The position numbers and the translations under genes were made by a program. Shown here piece by piece: positions 1 to 10,236 of a DNA stretch of 64,000 bases (within the stretch, counting starts at the first letter, position 1; every line of letters starts with the position of its first letter). The notes beneath the pieces were generated by a model. That model did no database searches. It was not told where the DNA came from and worked only from the letters and a program-made list of their open reading frames with translations. This stretch comes from Xanthostigma xanthostigma (Eukaryota; Arthropoda; Insecta; Raphidioptera; Raphidiidae), in contig OY754467.1 in assembly GCA_963575645.1 (NCBI GenBank), positions 34,531,108 through 34,595,107 of the forward strand, read 5' to 3'.

Positions 1-177
1 CGCGGTACAGATTATGAAAATGTGTCCATTAATAGCGATAAAACGGTACGAGAAAGAGAGCATTTAAAAAGTCTACGTGAGGAATTGCAAAGTAGACTTG
101 CTGCCGGTGAGAAAGAGTTGACAATTAAATACTTTAATAATGTTCCCAAAATTACGAAACCAAAAAATGTAAACTAA
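1..177 (+). CDS. LINE ORF1, C-terminal 58 residues (partial)
   Basis: The frame is open from the first base to a TAA at 175-177. It ends in a charged segment (motif RERE, then LREELQSRLAAGEKELTIKY) followed by a short basic tail. This charged, helix-prone end just before ORF2 is typical of ORF1 proteins in two-ORF arthropod LINEs, which bind element RNA. The ORF2 ATG lies 20 bases downstream, a spacing that suits reinitiation or a bypass mechanism. The N-terminal part, where a zinc-finger or PHD-type domain would help classification, lies outside the window. Confidence 0.6.
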   Translation, partial: RGTDYENVSINSDKTVREREHLKSLREELQSRLAAGEKELTIKYFNNVPKITKPKNVN

Positions 178-197
178 GCCGCAAAGTGTCTACTAAA

Positions 198-2489
198 ATG
201 AAAGTAGGATTCACAAGTATTAGGTCACTTTTATGCAATGTGGATGAGTTGAAAGGTGTAATAAACAGCTACGACATATTTTGTGTTACAGAATCATGGC
301 TTTGTCTGAACATAAACTATAATGATATTTATTGTGATGGCTACAACCTATTTAGGCTTGACAGACCAGTGGGTAGAGGTGGTGGTATCGTTGTTTATAT
401 TAAAAACAATATACAGTGCACTGATTTATGTCTACCAAGTGATACTATAGAACAAATTTGGTTGAAAATTTTTGTCAATGGACAGCAGTTCGCCTTAGGT
501 GTCATATACAGACCTCCCAACGCAACTTTGGAAGATGGACATCTTTTAGAAAACAATTTGCGTGATATCTATCTTAACTATGATAATGTTGTTTGTTTAG
601 GTGACTTTAACGTAAATATTTTAAATTATGATAGACAGTCACATCACATACTACAAATGTTCGATACACTTAATTTTCAGCAAGTCATCAACGAACCTAC
701 AAGAATTACTCAGTATACAGCCAGTTTGATAGACATGATTTTTGTTACCAATGTTAATTTAGTTACCAATATAACGCAGAGTACTCCATTAGGAACGAGT
801 GACCATAATTTAATATCATGTCAGCTTGATTTCATTACTTCGAGCACTTCTTCAGCTGTGATAAATTTTAGAAATTTTAAAGATTTGGATCACTCCGGTT
901 TTGCAGTTGATGCCTCATCAATAGATTGGAATTACATAAATTTCCTGCCAGATATAGATGAGAAACTCTCATTTATCAATAATTCCATAAGATTGTTAAT
1001 GGACACTTATGTTCCAGTTCAAACAAAACGCGTCAAAAAGAGGTTTCCTCCATGGATTACTGCCAATATTCGTGCATTGATAAAGTGTAAAAATTCTACT
1101 TGGCACAGATTTAAAAGAAGTAACGCTGTTGGTGATTGGAATGCTTATATTCACTCTCGTAAAGTTTGTAAAAAAGCAATCAGACGAAGCAAAATTAATT
1201 ACCTCAATGCTACTGTCAACAGTAATGCTAATAATTCAGCCGAACTTTGGGACATTAAACGTTTTAATATTCACAACAAACCAGCAATATCGCTACCTCC
1301 TACATTATCGAATCTAGATGATATAAATATGTTTTTTAATGATTCCAATAGTGTGGTGAATGTTTCGACAATCGAGGAAATTAATAATCTTGTAAAATTA
1401 TCTGCTGAGGATGAGCATTCCTTCATTTTACACTGTGTTACAGAGGAAGATATTGTTGCGGCAGTTTTATCCATCCATAGTAACGCAATGGGTGCAGATA
1501 ATATATTCATTAAGATGCTTCTGTTGTGCTTACCATTCTGTCTTCGTGCGTTAACAGACCTTATTAACTTTTCAATATCATCAAATACTATACCACAGTT
1601 ATGGAAAGATGGAATTATTGTTCCTTTGCCTAAAATCACCGCACCAAAAGCTCTTCAAGATTTACGACCTATAACTATTCTGCCTACTATGTCTAAAATA
1701 TTAGAAATTATTATTAAAAACCAACTGCTTTCCTATATTTCCGCTAACAATATTCTCTATGAACGACAAACTGGATTCCGACCAAATTATAGTACGACTT
1801 CGACTTTGCTATCAGTAATTAACTCAGCACAGGAAAATATTGATGTTGGCAACATAAATTTGTTACTTTTGTTAGACTTTTCTAAAGCATTCGATTTAAT
1901 TAATCATCAACTACTATTAGCTAAGATGTCAAGTTACAACTTTTCTCATTTAACTATACGTTGGTTCCGTAATTATTTATCTAATAGAACACATAAAACG
2001 CGGATTTCATCTGCAGGCGTAATATCGGCATCGGAATCTTTGGTGTCAACAAAAGGTGTTCCACAAGGTAGTGTGCTTGGTCCGATTTTATTTAATATTT
2101 ATGTGTGCGATCTTTATAAAGCTGTGCATTTCTCCACTGTTTATCAGTATGCTGATGACACGCAACTACTTATATCGTGTCCCAAAAGTGAACTGTCCAC
2201 CTGTCTGGTAAATCTTAACCATGACACTGCATGCATTGAACGTTGGGCTCATAAAAATAGCTTGAAAATTAATCCCAACAAAACTGTTTTGCTGCCAATA
2301 ACATCCAAAGCAAATTTACAAGTTTTCTCGGACAACACCTTACCAGTTATTTTAGTCAGTGGTTGTGTTATTCAGTGTGTCATGAGTGCAAAAAATTTAG
2401 GCGTTATTATGGACAGTACAGTTAGCTGGGAGATACATGTCTCTAGCATTTGTAAAAGAGCCTTCTATAAATTAAAAAAGCATTTTTAG
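198..2489 (+). CDS. LINE ORF2: AP-like endonuclease and reverse transcriptase (ends early by frameshift)
   Basis: This protein nicks target DNA and copies element RNA at the nick. Residues 1 to about 215 are an exonuclease-endonuclease-phosphatase domain: an ESWL motif near the start, GDFNVN at about 135 and SDHNL at about 201 give the catalytic Asp/His set. Reverse transcriptase follows: FSKAFDLI at about 561, PQGSVLGP at about 622 and the catalytic YADD at about 651. I chose the ATG at 198 because the frame upstream has only a GTG at 186, and homology begins just after 198. The frame stops at TAG 2487-2489 inside the conserved region after the palm, because one T was gained in the T run at 2483-2487. 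The missing end is found in the next frame. All visible catalytic motifs are intact, so decay is recent or slight. Family identity is firm, clade is not. Confidence 0.85.
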   Translation: MKVGFTSIRSLLCNVDELKGVINSYDIFCVTESWLCLNINYNDIYCDGYNLFRLDRPVGRGGGIVVYIKNNIQCTDLCLPSDTIEQIWLKIFVNGQQFALGVIYRPPNATLEDGHLLENNLRDIYLNYDNVVCLGDFNVNILNYDRQSHHILQMFDTLNFQQVINEPTRITQYTASLIDMIFVTNVNLVTNITQSTPLGTSDHNLISCQLDFITSSTSSAVINFRNFKDLDHSGFAVDASSIDWNYINFLPDIDEKLSFINNSIRLLMDTYVPVQTKRVKKRFPPWITANIRALIKCKNSTWHRFKRSNAVGDWNAYIHSRKVCKKAIRRSKINYLNATVNSNANNSAELWDIKRFNIHNKPAISLPPTLSNLDDINMFFNDSNSVVNVSTIEEINNLVKLSAEDEHSFILHCVTEEDIVAAVLSIHSNAMGADNIFIKMLLLCLPFCLRALTDLINFSISSNTIPQLWKDGIIVPLPKITAPKALQDLRPITILPTMSKILEIIIKNQLLSYISANNILYERQTGFRPNYSTTSTLLSVINSAQENIDVGNINLLLLLDFSKAFDLINHQLLLAKMSSYNFSHLTIRWFRNYLSNRTHKTRISSAGVISASESLVSTKGVPQGSVLGPILFNIYVCDLYKAVHFSTVYQYADDTQLLISCPKSELSTCLVNLNHDTACIERWAHKNSLKINPNKTVLLPITSKANLQVFSDNTLPVILVSGCVIQCVMSAKNLGVIMDSTVSWEIHVSSICKRAFYKLKKHF

Positions 2490-2821
2490 ATTTAAAAATT
2501 GGTTAACAGCTAGTGTGAAATTAAAGTTGGTACAGTCACTTGTTATTTCTATATTGATATACGCTGATGTTTGCTTGCTTGGCCTAACAGCTCGCATAAA
2601 CAATAAACTGCAAAAAGTTCAAAATGCATGTATCCGATATGTTTACAATATTAATAACAAAAGAACACGCATACACCCAATTCTGTACGAAAACAATTTA
2701 TTAAACATACAGTATACCAGAATTCTACACTCACTAACGTTACTTTACAGCTTAGTCAATTTTAATGAACCAAGATTCTTGAGTAGTAAAATAAAATTTT
2801 TATCAACATATCATAACTATA
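2488..2821 (+). pseudogene. LINE ORF2 C-terminal part a, in shifted frame
   Basis: Starting with RFKNWL at 2488 the frame continues the post-palm region of ORF2 (KLKLVQSLVISILIYADVC, then KVQNACIRYVYNI), which is the conserved thumb-like end of CR1/Jockey reverse transcriptases. It is not an independent gene: there is no ATG, and it fits directly onto the upstream ORF if one T is removed. Coding sequence stops at 2821, where the pogo-like element interrupts it. The apparent ORF running on to 2913 reads into that element. Confidence 0.75.
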
Positions 2822-3724
2822 GGGGAGGGAGGGGGAATGGCGCTCACTGGGTAATGGCGCTCACCTCTGTAACTCTGTCAAAAAGAAACGTAGCGACACG
2901 TCACGTCGCGTGAAGCGCGAGGGGAGGGGGCCTCTAATAGACAGCGTTACAAACGGACAGTCAGCTCGCGTCATGTGACCGTGAAGAGCGTTTCTTCGTT
3001 TGCGGCCGCACTGATCTAATTTTTAATTAGGTGTTTTTTGTCGGTAAGTCCAAAACTTTAATGCTTATTTAATTACTAATTTTACTTTTCTGCCAATAAA
3101 CTATTCTATTTTGTGATATTGCAGTCAATTTTCAACAATCGTGTATGATTTTTTTAAAATTTTAAATTAATTACAAAACGACCGGTTGGGGTTATACCGC
3201 TCATCTGAGCGCAATTACCCCTTAGTGACTTATTTTTTTATTGTTTTAGATAGATATGCCAAGAAATCGTCAAAGGACCACCGCTAAAGCGGCTTGGACC
3301 GAAGAAGCCCGTTTTCCACCCAACAGCAAGAAACTGAAATTGCTGAACAAGTTAGGTTGCTGGGCTCGCTATATTATGGACTCAATGTTGCAGATTTGCG
3401 TAAACTTGTTTATAAATTTTCTGGGCGCAACAATATCAAAAACAATTTTGATCAAAGCAGCAAAACAGCCAGATTGGATTGAGTACACTTCTTTATGAGA
3501 CCCTGAGCGGCATTACCCAAAGTCAGGGGTAATGCCGCTCAAACATGTTTTTTTAATAATGTTTTCCTACTACTAGTAGGTGAAAGATATATGCTTTTGT
3601 TGTTAAATTGTTGATTACTCGATAATTAAAGACTTTGTTACTCTTGTTAATTTTGATTCATAATAAATAATTTAAAAAATACACCCTGTTTTCCTTAAGT
3701 GAACGCCATTCCCCCGCCCTACCC
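2822..3724 (+). mobile_element. pogo-like DNA element, copy 1 (non-autonomous, 903 bp)
   Basis: The element has imperfect terminal inverted repeats of about 26 bp (left starts GGGGAGGGAGGGGGAATGGC, right ends GCCATTCCCCCGCCCTACCC) and is flanked by TA on both sides (2820-2821 and 3725-3726), the target of the Tc1/mariner/pogo superfamily. Removing it with one TA joins the two halves of LINE ORF2 in frame. It carries a consensus intron (donor GTAAGT at 3044, acceptor TTTTAG at 3249) before the remnant of a transposase start. A second copy is at 23032-23933. Confidence 0.85.
3256..3500 (+). pseudogene. pogo/CENP-B-type transposase N-terminus, frameshifted relic
   Basis: The ATG at 3256 follows a splice acceptor and begins MPRNRQRTTAKAAWTEEA, the basic N-terminus and first helix-turn-helix typical of pogo/Tigger/Jerky proteins. 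Homology then moves one frame over (from about 3294): QETEIAEQV, YGLNVADLRKLVYKF and FDQSSKTARLDW match the second CENP-B-type DNA-binding helix-turn-helix region, where family members have a GKDW-like motif. It stops at about 3500 before any DDE catalytic domain. It could at best make a DNA-binding fragment, and the shift prevents even that. Both copies carry the same shift. Confidence 0.7.
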
Positions 3725-3726
3725 TA

Positions 3727-3917
3727 ATACCCGAAATGATAAACTTATGATACCATATAGCAGAACCAGTCTCGGAGCAAGTTCATTTTTTATATTTTGC
3801 TGTAAATTGTGGAACGAAATACCGCCACACATTCGTAATTCACCATCTCTTACAAATTTTAGAAAAAATTGTAAAATGTTCTTGCTTCAAGAAATGTATG
3901 ATGAACATGTTATATAG
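3727..3917 (+). pseudogene. LINE ORF2 C-terminal part b
   Basis: Coding sequence resumes after the pogo-like element with NTRNDKLMIPYSRTSLGASS, then CCKLWNEIPPHIRN and a stop at 3915-3917. This is the conserved last segment of CR1/Jockey-type ORF2 proteins (NxR..L..P..RT followed by a W/LYN.IP motif). It is in frame with the sequence ending at 2821 if the element and one TA are removed. Confidence 0.8.
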
Positions 3918-4103
3918 TGTCATAAGTATCTTACACTCTATTTTCGTATATCTGTTCTATTGTATATTTTATTTTGATCAATTAATTACTGCTCTATTAT
4001 ATTTATTTTAGATTCTAGTTTTTAATTTTTGTAACTATTTGTCATTTATTATTGTATGGCTTTGCGGCTTTTACCTAAATTTTATAATAATAATAATAAT
4101 AAT
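3918..4103 (+). other. LINE 3' UTR and AAT-repeat tail
   Basis: A short AT-rich 3' UTR carries an ATGGCTTTGCGGCTTTTACC segment just before a run of AAT/ATA repeats at about 4084-4103. Short-repeat tails instead of poly(A) are common in CR1- and I-type LINEs and mark the true 3' end. Confidence 0.6.
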
Positions 4104-4390
4104 ATATCTCTTCTGCACGTGCGCCGATTTTCCCCAAAAACAATAGGGCTCTTCATATTTGCATACCAAACATCCTCCCAAAATTTGGTTTTGATCCAAT
4201 CATCCGTATGGCCTGTATCGTGTTCACAGACAAACAGACAGACTAACAGACGCACAGAGTTTTTCCAAAAATATGTTTTTTTTTTATTCGGGGGACCTCA
4301 AAACGGAAAGATATTGTAAAATTTTTGAAAAGTGATTTTTGACCTAAACTAGTAGGTACCATTCCCCACTTGTGGGTTGGAATGGTAAAA
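4104..4390 (+). repeat. Repeat family R1, 3' half (left arm of inverted pair)
   Basis: R1 recurs at 4722-5255 (minus), 13215-13345 (minus, fragment), 30376-30760, 35449-35977, 38265-38347 (fragment) and 48328-51884 (split). Hallmarks are CCGATTTTCCCCAAAAACAA, a run of CAGACTAACAGAC-like words and a terminal imperfect hairpin made from ACCATTCC and GGAATGGT. No coding capacity is seen. Transposition mechanism unknown. Confidence 0.75.
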
Positions 4391-4721
4391 TAATACGTTA
4401 TCAGCGCGGCTGTCCGCTCAAGGGAGATTTTACTGTAATATCGTAGTAGGTGGTCGGAGCACACTGTCTGCAGTATGTACAGTCAGGACGTCGGGACGCG
4501 TCGGATGTCCAGTCGTGGCGTCGCATACGCAAATATCTAATTAACCGGTCTGCCACTGCGATACAACATCGTGCACAAAACATTACACGGTGCTTATAAC
4601 ACTGTAACGCAGTGTTTGCATACCGGAGAAAAGTGTTATGACACAAAAATACTGCGGCAGAAAATTGTTACCGGCTTGAAAAATGTTTCCTTTAAATTTA
4701 GGGCTTACTACAGAGGAAATT
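4391..4721. other. Spacer between inverted R1 arms
   Basis: About 330 bp of sequence with more CpG than its surroundings, lying between two inverted R1 arms. No ORF, RNA gene or repeat was recognised. It may be the unique core of a larger foldback element whose arms are R1. Confidence 0.3.
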
Positions 4722-5255
4722 TTTATCATTCCAATCTACGGGAATGGTATCTACTAATGTAGGTAAAAATTCACTTTTCAAAATTTTACGATAAAAAACA
4801 TATTTTTGGAAAACTCTGTTAGTATGTTTGTCGGTTAATCTGTTAGTCTGTGAGCACGATACGCGTCAAACGGATGAACAGATTGAAACCAAATTTTGGG
4901 AAGATATATTTGATACGCAAATATGAAGAGCCCTATTGTTTTTAGGGAAAATCAGCGCATGCGCAAAAGAGATATATCATAATTATATGCTATAAACGGT
5001 GTTTTTTATATAACAATGGTATAATTTTCATAACGGTTTATTTTATTTATTTTTCAAGAAAGTTTTGTTAAAAAGTTTTTTTTCTATACTTTATATAGTT
5101 TCGGAAATATTTTGAAAATAAAAAAAAATCAGCTGTTCTTTTGTTTTGTAGTTTCTGCCAGAAATAAACTAGTTAAGCATGCTTTAAATAATTTTTATAT
5201 GACAACATATTATATAGGTAACCATGGCAACGAATCGCAAATATCATATTGAATA
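4722..5255 (-). repeat. Repeat family R1, near full-length, inverted
   Basis: Reading on the minus strand, this matches 35449-35977 from end to end, from the ATATTTGC..GTTGCCATGG side to the ACCATTCC terminal hairpin. With the arm at 4104-4390 it forms a long inverted repeat about a 330-bp spacer. Confidence 0.7.
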
Positions 5256-5480
5256 CTAGCCATTACCCGCGTTGCCTCACGCGATATCAGAAATTTTATT
5301 TTCTTTATTATACTATATCAAATGTCAAAATTTTGAAGTTGGAAGGGTCCCGTCGCCCAATTGGCCGGAATTTTTCACTTTTCACAATTTTTCAGAAGAT
5401 CCAATTTATTGGAGGACTAGATCCAGGTCAAGAGGGAGCACAAAAATTCTTCTAGGATGACGTGAATAACGGGCTATTAA
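5256..5480 (-). mobile_element. Helitron-like 3' end attached to R1
   Basis: On the minus strand the sequence ends CGCGGGTAATGGCTAG, immediately followed by T at 5255. A G+C-rich segment capable of pairing just before CTAG|T is the 3' signature of Helitrons. The same end sits beside R1 at 35448, so the junction predates spread of both copies. The 5' end was not found. Confidence 0.4.
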
Positions 5481-6465
5481 GGGGGGGGGAGGAGAATAAA
5501 AAAAGAAGAGTGTAGAATAAAAAAAAGAATCGATTTTCTTTTTATTGGCTTGAATAAATCTCCTGTCTTTCCCCGACAAAATGCGAGCACTCCGAGCGCC
5601 GTACTCAAAATATTCCCGGCGCTAGAGGCATTTGGAATCGCGCGCGCGTCGTCTGAAAAGGGGCGTTTTCTCTCTGTTTTGTCAGTCAGCTGATTTGTAC
5701 TTTTGCTGTCCACTCCTATTTTCGTCTCAGGAAGGTACAGGACGATACAATCGACAAAACTGGACTGCTGTATGGCCCTGGCATTGATTCAGCCTGGCAA
5801 GATTTTTTTTTAAAGTTAAATAATCCGTTCTTTTCTTTAAATGGCTTTTTCTCGAAACACCATTTTTCAATGTGGAGGACATTCTCCGGAGCGTAAAAAT
5901 AAAGATTTTTTAATGCGGTTTGCGCCAGACGACTTTAAAAAAAACTTGTTCTCGTGTGAACCACTAAAAATTGGCATTTTTCTTCTCGGAAATATTTTTT
6001 TACGGCGTGCTAAAGGTGAAAAAAACTTAATATTTTCAGTTTTCTAAAGTTTTTAAAGATCACAAAAAAATTTTAGGACCCTCATATTTTAGTTTACACG
6101 ATAGTGACAAGTACTCTGGTTTCAGAGTCATTGGAGAGCAGTTAGAGTGCCCGCCACGCGACCACTTTTTTTCGCTTAAGTTACAAGATTGTCGGTTATA
6201 CGTGGCCATTCAGTGGAGCAAATTGATTTTTTCAAAAAAGGAATTCTACCTGAAACATATTAACCCTTAAGATGAAAATGCTCAGTTTTATATTTAAGTT
6301 ACAATGAATTTTCAAAAACACCCTTCATTTTGACCTCTCTACACTCTACTCCCCCATTAAGCCACAACTCGTAATTTATTCATTCATTCCTGATACAGCA
6401 GTAAGATTTAAATAAATAAAACAAATATTTTTGAGTGAATAATAATTAATTATTTCATTTTGTGT
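5481..6465. other. No gene recognised
   Basis: AT-rich sequence after a G run (5464-5475). It holds only short open frames with no family resemblance and no clear repeat or RNA gene. Confidence 0.4.
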
Positions 6466-6469
6466 AAAG

Positions 6470-6988
6470 TTGGCACTTCACATGGCTATTTGTGTTCGCT
6501 ATTGGGTGTTTGTTGTATTTGGCAAAATATATGACGTTCAAAACAAACATGCAAATAGAGGCAAATACGACCATCCACACATAGCAGTCAAATAGCAAGC
6601 ACACAAACATTTGGCAGCATAACGCAAGGTTCAAAATTCCAGGAATTTTAGCACTGTTTCATTGTCACAATTCATTTTCAATAGTAATTGTTCCAGTTCT
6701 CGCTCACAGCACAGACACAAAAATACTGCACGTCCGTACAGGTTCAGGCGCGTGCGCTTCTGAACATGGCCATTATGTGGACGGTTTATTTGCGTATTTG
6801 CCTATTTGACTCCTTTGATGTGCCTCGAAAAACCGACAAGCGCACGGTAACGCGTATTTGGTATTGGCCTTATTTGTCAAATAGGCAAATAAGGCCAACA
6901 CTTTGTCAAATAGACTGTCCACACTTGGTAATTGTTTGCCAAATATGCCAAATACACAAATACAAATAGCCATGTGAAGTGTCGGCAT
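6470..6988. mobile_element. TIR element, about 520 bp
   Basis: The two ends are inverted copies (left CACTTCACATGGCTATTTGT, right its complement with minor changes). The interior is rich in CAAATA/TATTTG words, many in opposing orientation (for example 6880-6900). No transposase remains and no target duplication is clear, so the superfamily is not assigned. Confidence 0.55.
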
Positions 6989-7446
6989 AGGTTATGCGAA
7001 GATAACACAGACAATGAGTGTTTGTTTGCAAAGCGGAGGACATTCGGTTTAAATAATCGGTGAGAAAATGTCATACCGCATAACAAGTACTGCGCTCAGC
7101 AAGTTACAAAAAGTAAACACATACATCTGAGTACACTATGAACATAGCCACATAGTGACAACATATTGTGGTATGAACGTTCTCCACAATGTACAGACTG
7201 GTGCATAAACTACTGGCGCTCAACGAGTTGAGAGTGGCTAGAAATAGAAAACGTTAACCCACCTAGAACATAAATGTGAAAAAAGTGCCTAATTCCCCTG
7301 AAAAAGTTTTTCCGACTCACACAATCCACTAAAATAGGAAACGGGATGAATTGAGAATCAAAAACAGCGGTTCACGATGGCATCAAATCCAAAAATGTTT
7401 GTTACAAGAGTTGATCTCTTTGACCCAAAGAACAATAATCCGAGAT
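6989..7446. other. No gene recognised
   Basis: Ordinary AT-rich sequence without a supported gene, RNA or repeat. Confidence 0.4.
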
Positions 7447-7616
7447 AAAAAATACAGGGTCGTATTTAAGAAAGTGTAGGTGACCTTGATATTTTGGAGA
7501 CACCTCCCCCAAACGAAAAAAAAAACTACATCACTGTTCTTCTCCCTTGATTCCCTGTAACTTTTGTCCGAAACTTTTTTTTCGAAAACCCTTCCTCTAA
7601 GAAATAAAAGGGTGTT

Positions 7617-8112
7617 CGGTTTTTAAAAAACCATACTGTACATCAGAAGTATGTTAAAACACGTTCGTTTAATGAACAGCTTTCGTATACATAATATCAT
7701 CAGATTAAATCTGTCTACAATCTAATTGAAGAAAATGAAAAATTTTTTTTACATAGAAAAAATATATTTACAATTATTTAGAGTGTAATAATATATTACC
7801 ATAGATCGAGTTGTAAAATTCTTTTCTTCTTTGATGATTGTAGAAAATTGTACCGTAGTTTCTGCTAGTTGGCAGTCGAAATCATATTTGACAAAAACGA
7901 TGAGGAATTTTAGAATAACTTATGTATCTTGAATGTGTAATATATTATTACACTCTAAATAATTGTAAATATATTTTTTCCATGTAAAAAATTCTTCATT
8001 TTCTTCAATTTGATTGTAGACGGATTTAATCTGATGATGTATTATGTATACAAAAGCTGCTCATTAAACGAAAGTGTTTTACATACTTCTGATATATATT
8101 TTTTGGAATTGG
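7617..8112. repeat. Foldback element, arms of about 180 bp
   Basis: The left arm (about 7620-7800) and right arm (about 7938-8112) are near-complementary, including the segment around the ATACATAAT and GAAGAAAATG words, with a central loop of about 135 bp. It carries no ORF. The sequence just before it (7447-7620, starting TACAGGGTCG) resembles the pair-forming elements near 49 kb. Confidence 0.7.
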
Positions 8113-8770
8113 TTTCCCCACACATTCAAGATACATTGACTACCAAAAATCGTCATTTTGGGATACTCGCATCTTGGAAACTATTCCAATTAGACGTATA
8201 AAATTTGGAATACTACTTCCCTAAAAAAATCAGTCCTGTAACGTAGCTGGGCTTGGAGGTATATGAGGCTCGAACAGGGTTTAAAACGGTTCGTGTAAAT
8301 ATTGCACAGTGCGCTTGGCCGGCGCACTGCCTCAGCTTAGATGAATGCACTTTAAATGTAAATGCTGAACTGAGCATAGCAACATTACGTAATATTTGCA
8401 GATCGATGCAGAAGTGCAGCACTTCACAGTGAGTTGTAAGAAAGAAAAATAGAGATCTGGGTGGATTGTGGACATAGGAATAGAATGTCCGGCATGAACA
8501 CATCTTCATTTATGCACGATACGCAGATTGCAGCGAGAGTACATTATGCTTCTCAACACGTTTCAAAAGTGGACTGTGAATGCAGTTCCAAAATGATCGA
8601 CATGAACATAGTTTCATTATGCACAATATAGGTACAGACTACAGACTGCAACTTAAGTCGAACGGTCAACATGTTGTAAGAAAGTAAATACATATTTGAG
8701 TGCGCTGTGAATGTAGGTGCAGGAATTTAGTAATAAACATGAAGACAAAATTAACCCCATATAGTCGATT
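8113..8770. other. No gene recognised
   Basis: No supported ORF, RNA or repeat beyond isolated short words. Confidence 0.4.
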
Positions 8771-8984
8771 TTTTTGAGGTATTTGTTTTTTTTTTTTTTG
8801 TCAGAGCGCTAATCTAGCGAACCCCTCCGTTTTCGAGGTCGTTGAACACGATGGTAAGGGACACACAATTTTTTTTCTCGGCAATACCTTCAAATTGGTC
8901 CCCCGGATTTCCACCCCTTGAAAAAAATTATAAAAACTTTTGAACACAACAATTTTGCAGGAAATTTAATTTTCTATAAAAAAT

Positions 8985-9150
8985 CTTTTTTGTTTTTTTC
9001 TGTAAATGTGATACTTTAAAAATTATTGCCCTTCAAATAAGATCATTTATGGAACTTTTACGTACATTTTCCATAAATTATCATATTTGAAGGCATGTAA
9101 TCCTTAAATCATCACATTTACAGAAAAAAAACAAGAAAGATTTTTTTCGA
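8985..9150. repeat. Inverted repeat with TTTCTGTAAATGTGAT arms
   Basis: The arms begin TTTCTGTAAATGTGAT and end in its complement ATCACATTTACAGAAA, about 55 bp each. One arm is repeated at about 39035-39100, so this is an interspersed repeat. Confidence 0.5.
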
Positions 9151-9159
9151 GCTCACAAG

Positions 9160-9545
9160 TTGGATTTCAAAATTAGAACCGGGGCTATTTTTCTTTCTTC
9201 TTAGTCTGATTGTTTTGAGTAAAAACCAATCAGGAAACAGTATCTTATTAAGTGATTGACATGAACAAACGCCCACAAACAAACACTGCTTGTTCGTCCG
9301 CTTGTTTCGAGCACGAATTAATCAGCAAACAGTATCTTGTCACCTGGGCGACACGCACAAACTCCACAGTGTGTGTTCTGTTCAGAGACAATAAACGTCC
9401 ACTTTTGTTAACATTCTATCAATACGCGCGCGCACCAAACCCATCTACAAAGTAAACTTCAATATATGCATCGTGTGAAGCCAACACATTAAAGCCATCA
9501 CAAAAACCGGCGCTCGAAAACTAGCAAGGAATCTAAGCGGCTGCC
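9160..9545 (+). mobile_element. Family M (TIR element), copy 1
   Basis: Related copies are at 16440-16600 (partial), 17745-17985 (partial), 55777-56205 and 63604-63957 (inverted). The shared core has ACCAATCAGGAAACAGTATC, then a CACSTGGGCGACA segment, then GTTCAGAGACAATAAACGTC and a GCGCGCGCAC run. The termini visible in later copies are inverted copies of GGCTGGTTTTGCCGCTAGA. No coding capacity. Confidence 0.65.
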
Positions 9546-9945
9546 TTAAAAATACCACATTATTACATAAATGTTTCAACTATAGTGTTCAGAATAAGAT
9601 AAAAACACCATTCAAATTACTGTTCCAGAGTTCATTTACCCGGTCAGAAATCTGTACCAGCAATACATAACTGTCGATTGTCGTCGCTGCATGCATTAAA
9701 TTAATGTGTGAAATATATTAGAAATGGTATTCTCAATTTGAAACACATCCATGCGAGCAAAAGATTACAACGTCGAGAGAGAGAGAGAAGGAACTTATTG
9801 TCTGTTGCACTTTGTAGTGCTAGAGTCGGGATTATACTGCAAATGGTTTGTTTAAAATTCTTGAGGTAGAAAACTCTCTGCAAGGCTAGATTGACTTCAT
9901 CAAGAGTACAGGCGACTCTGTCAGACTGTATTGTACTCTTGAATC
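9546..9945. other. No gene; GA microsatellite
   Basis: Holds a short GA microsatellite at about 9775-9790 and nothing else recognised. Confidence 0.4.
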
Positions 9946-10236
9946 TAGTGGTGGGTCATGAACGATTATATCAACGAAACGAAACCATGAACTGTACCAC
10001 GTCAACTAGTTGAAAAATCAGTTGATTTCGTTAACTAGTTTACTTTAACTACAAAGAATGTCTAGCGACCTCAGATTAAGTTGCGATCGTTGGCTTTAAG
10101 TAATGAACCCTTTAGATAATGCTGTGGTTCGTGTAGGAGGTTTCGTTTAGTTACGTTTCCTTCTTTGGATGAATGCGTAGATTCGCTGACGAGCGATTAA
10201 CAATTGAGTAATTCGTTGAATCAACGCCCACCACTA
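9946..10236. mobile_element. hAT-like MITE, 291 bp
   Basis: A perfect 10-bp terminal inverted repeat, TAGTGGTGGG...CCCACCACTA, bounds the element. The flanking octamers (9938-9945 CTTGAATC and 10237-10244 CTTAGATG) agree at 5 of 8 positions, compatible with a decayed 8-bp hAT duplication. No transposase is present. Confidence 0.5.

Larger units (their letters stand above)
1..4103 (+). mobile_element. CR1/Jockey-type LINE, 5' truncated by window edge, broken
   Basis: One non-LTR retrotransposon covers the end of ORF1, ORF2 (endonuclease plus reverse transcriptase), a short 3' UTR and a tail of AAT repeats (about 4084-4103). It enters from beyond position 1. ORF2 is broken by a +1 shift in a T run (2483-2487) and by a 903-bp pogo-like element. 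Domain order is that of the CR1/Jockey group, but the exact clade is not resolved. The tail runs directly into the interior of repeat R1, which suggests that the LINE inserted into an R1 copy. Confidence 0.85.

Noticed and set aside
2821..2913. Extension of the LINE frame to 2913
   Set aside because: Beyond 2821 it reads the pogo-like terminal sequence, not reverse-transcriptase sequence.
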